Shown: piece after piece, positions 55,711-56,116 of the stretch | Layout: each line of letters begins with the position of its first letter | Numbering within the stretch: position 1 is the stretch's first letter | Position numbers and translations under genes: made by a program | Notes under the pieces: model-generated | Database searches by the model: none | Told to the model about the DNA's origin: nothing | The model's input: only the letters and a program-made list of their open reading frames with translations | Origin: an uncultured Clostridia bacterium | Lineage (GTDB): Bacteria > Bacillota > Clostridia > TANB77 > CAG-508 | DNA: 56,116 nucleotides | Direction: 5' to 3' | NCBI GenBank assembly: GCA_944388045.1 | Contig: CALXHG010000011.1 | Coordinates: forward strand, 1-56,116

Positions 55711-55974
55711 ATGCCAAATATCAAATCAGCAAAAAAGAGAGTTAAAATTATTGAGAAAAAAACATTAACAAATAATATGATTAAAAGTGCATATAAATCA
55801 GCTGTAAAGAAATTTGAAGAAGCTGTTGTAGCTGGAAACAAAGAAGAAGCAAAAACATTAATGTCAGAAGCTACAAAGAAAATTGATCAAGCTTGTTCAA
55901 AAGGAGTTATAGTAAAAAATACAGCTTCTAGAAAAAAATCTAGTTTATCAAAAAAATTAAATGCTATGGCATAA
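55711..55974 (+). CDS. rpsT: 30S ribosomal protein S20
   Basis: 87 aa: [20 protein letters not shown], then a basic helical bundle ending in [15 protein letters not shown]. Ribosome site AGAGGAGGTG. Monocistronic from its own promoter, ending before GCGGAAAACTT/AAGTTTTCTGC and a T-run. Confidence 0.97.
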   Translation: MPNIKSAKKRVKIIEKKTLTNNMIKSAYKSAVKKFEEAVVAGNKEEAKTLMSEATKKIDQACSKGVIVKNTASRKKSSLSKKLNAMA

Positions 55975-56060
55975 TTATTAATAATGTGTTAATTATTAAA
56001 AAAAGTTATTTTTTATACCAAAAAAGAATTTGATTAATAGGTTGAATGTCAATAGTTGGG

Positions 56061-56099
56061 GCGGAAAACTTTAAAAAGTTTTCTGCTTCAGCTTTTTTT
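56061..56099 (+). terminator. Terminator-like hairpin after rpsT
   Basis: GCGGAAAACTT-TAAA-AAGTTTTCTGC followed by CTTCAGC and an eight-T run. Confidence 0.65.
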
Positions 56100-56116
56100 T
56101 GTATATTAAAAAATAA

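Overview
The window is very AT-rich DNA from a Gram-positive, Clostridia-like bacterium. The signs are AAGGAGG-type ribosome binding sites, consensus TTGACA-17-TATAAT promoters, a gatCAB operon, a manganese-dependent pyrophosphatase, a YabE-type 3D-domain protein, a BofC-like protein, a sortase and TagO. I cannot name the species.

Layout. Positions 1-160 carry tRNA-Asp and tRNA-Val (minus strand). Positions 687-17339 read as one 16.6 kb integrated island. A 12-bp direct repeat (CAACATTATGCT on the minus strand) bounds it, and the two halves of a single M15-type peptidase gene lie outside it: the 5' half at 17597-17328 and the 3' half at 686-275. Every island gene I could call is on the minus strand. 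They are a SpoVK/CbbX-type AAA+ ATPase, a DnaA-like ATPase without domain IV, an ADP-ribosylglycohydrolase, a PD-(D/E)XK nuclease, a macro-domain protein, a WYL regulator, an FCP1-like HAD phosphatase, two more nuclease-like proteins, a DnaJ C-terminal-domain protein, a large serine recombinase, a UDG-like protein and a membrane protein, plus several gene remnants. The mix looks like defence or NAD/ADP-ribose metabolism, but that is inference. Positions 17.7-23 kb hold a sortase, a membrane-anchored protein, rlmB and lepA. A yabE-like gene, lemA and htpX follow, then a block with a compositionally foreign gene and large palindromes (26.1-27.2 kb). gatB, a GH3 glycosidase, gatA and gatC come next, followed by an ABC exporter, surface-protein genes, dacF, three tRNAs, a BofC-like gene, comEC, NlpC/P60 and VanW genes, glycosyltransferases, ppaC, hslO, tagO, rpiB and rpsT.

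Most striking observation. Three otherwise intact genes appear frameshifted at five places, always in the same way: one extra C directly before a glycine codon, so the zero frame meets CGG and the protein continues in +1 as GGN (Gly). The sites are in comEC (two: DHV-G-GIL and AHH-G-AKN), an island nuclease-like gene (two: GI-G-WGF and NE-G-KSL), and the island-split M15 peptidase (SQHYA-G-TAFD). Undoing the shifts gives lengths divisible by three and restores family motifs. Reading by eye I found no in-frame CGG read as Arg in any native-looking gene. The only in-frame CGG codons are in two GC-richer, probably foreign genes (26472-27038 and the vanW gene). This suggests a lineage-wide +1 frameshift or quadruplet decoding at CGG-N, or less excitingly a systematic base-calling artefact. 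Excision of the island plus a shift at CGGA would rebuild an intact 226-aa peptidase, as in skin-type elements.

The rest of the window is rich in dispersed hairpins: a REP-like array, a 37-bp perfect inverted repeat, a multi-copy modular palindrome, and a small intercistronic hairpin seen three times.
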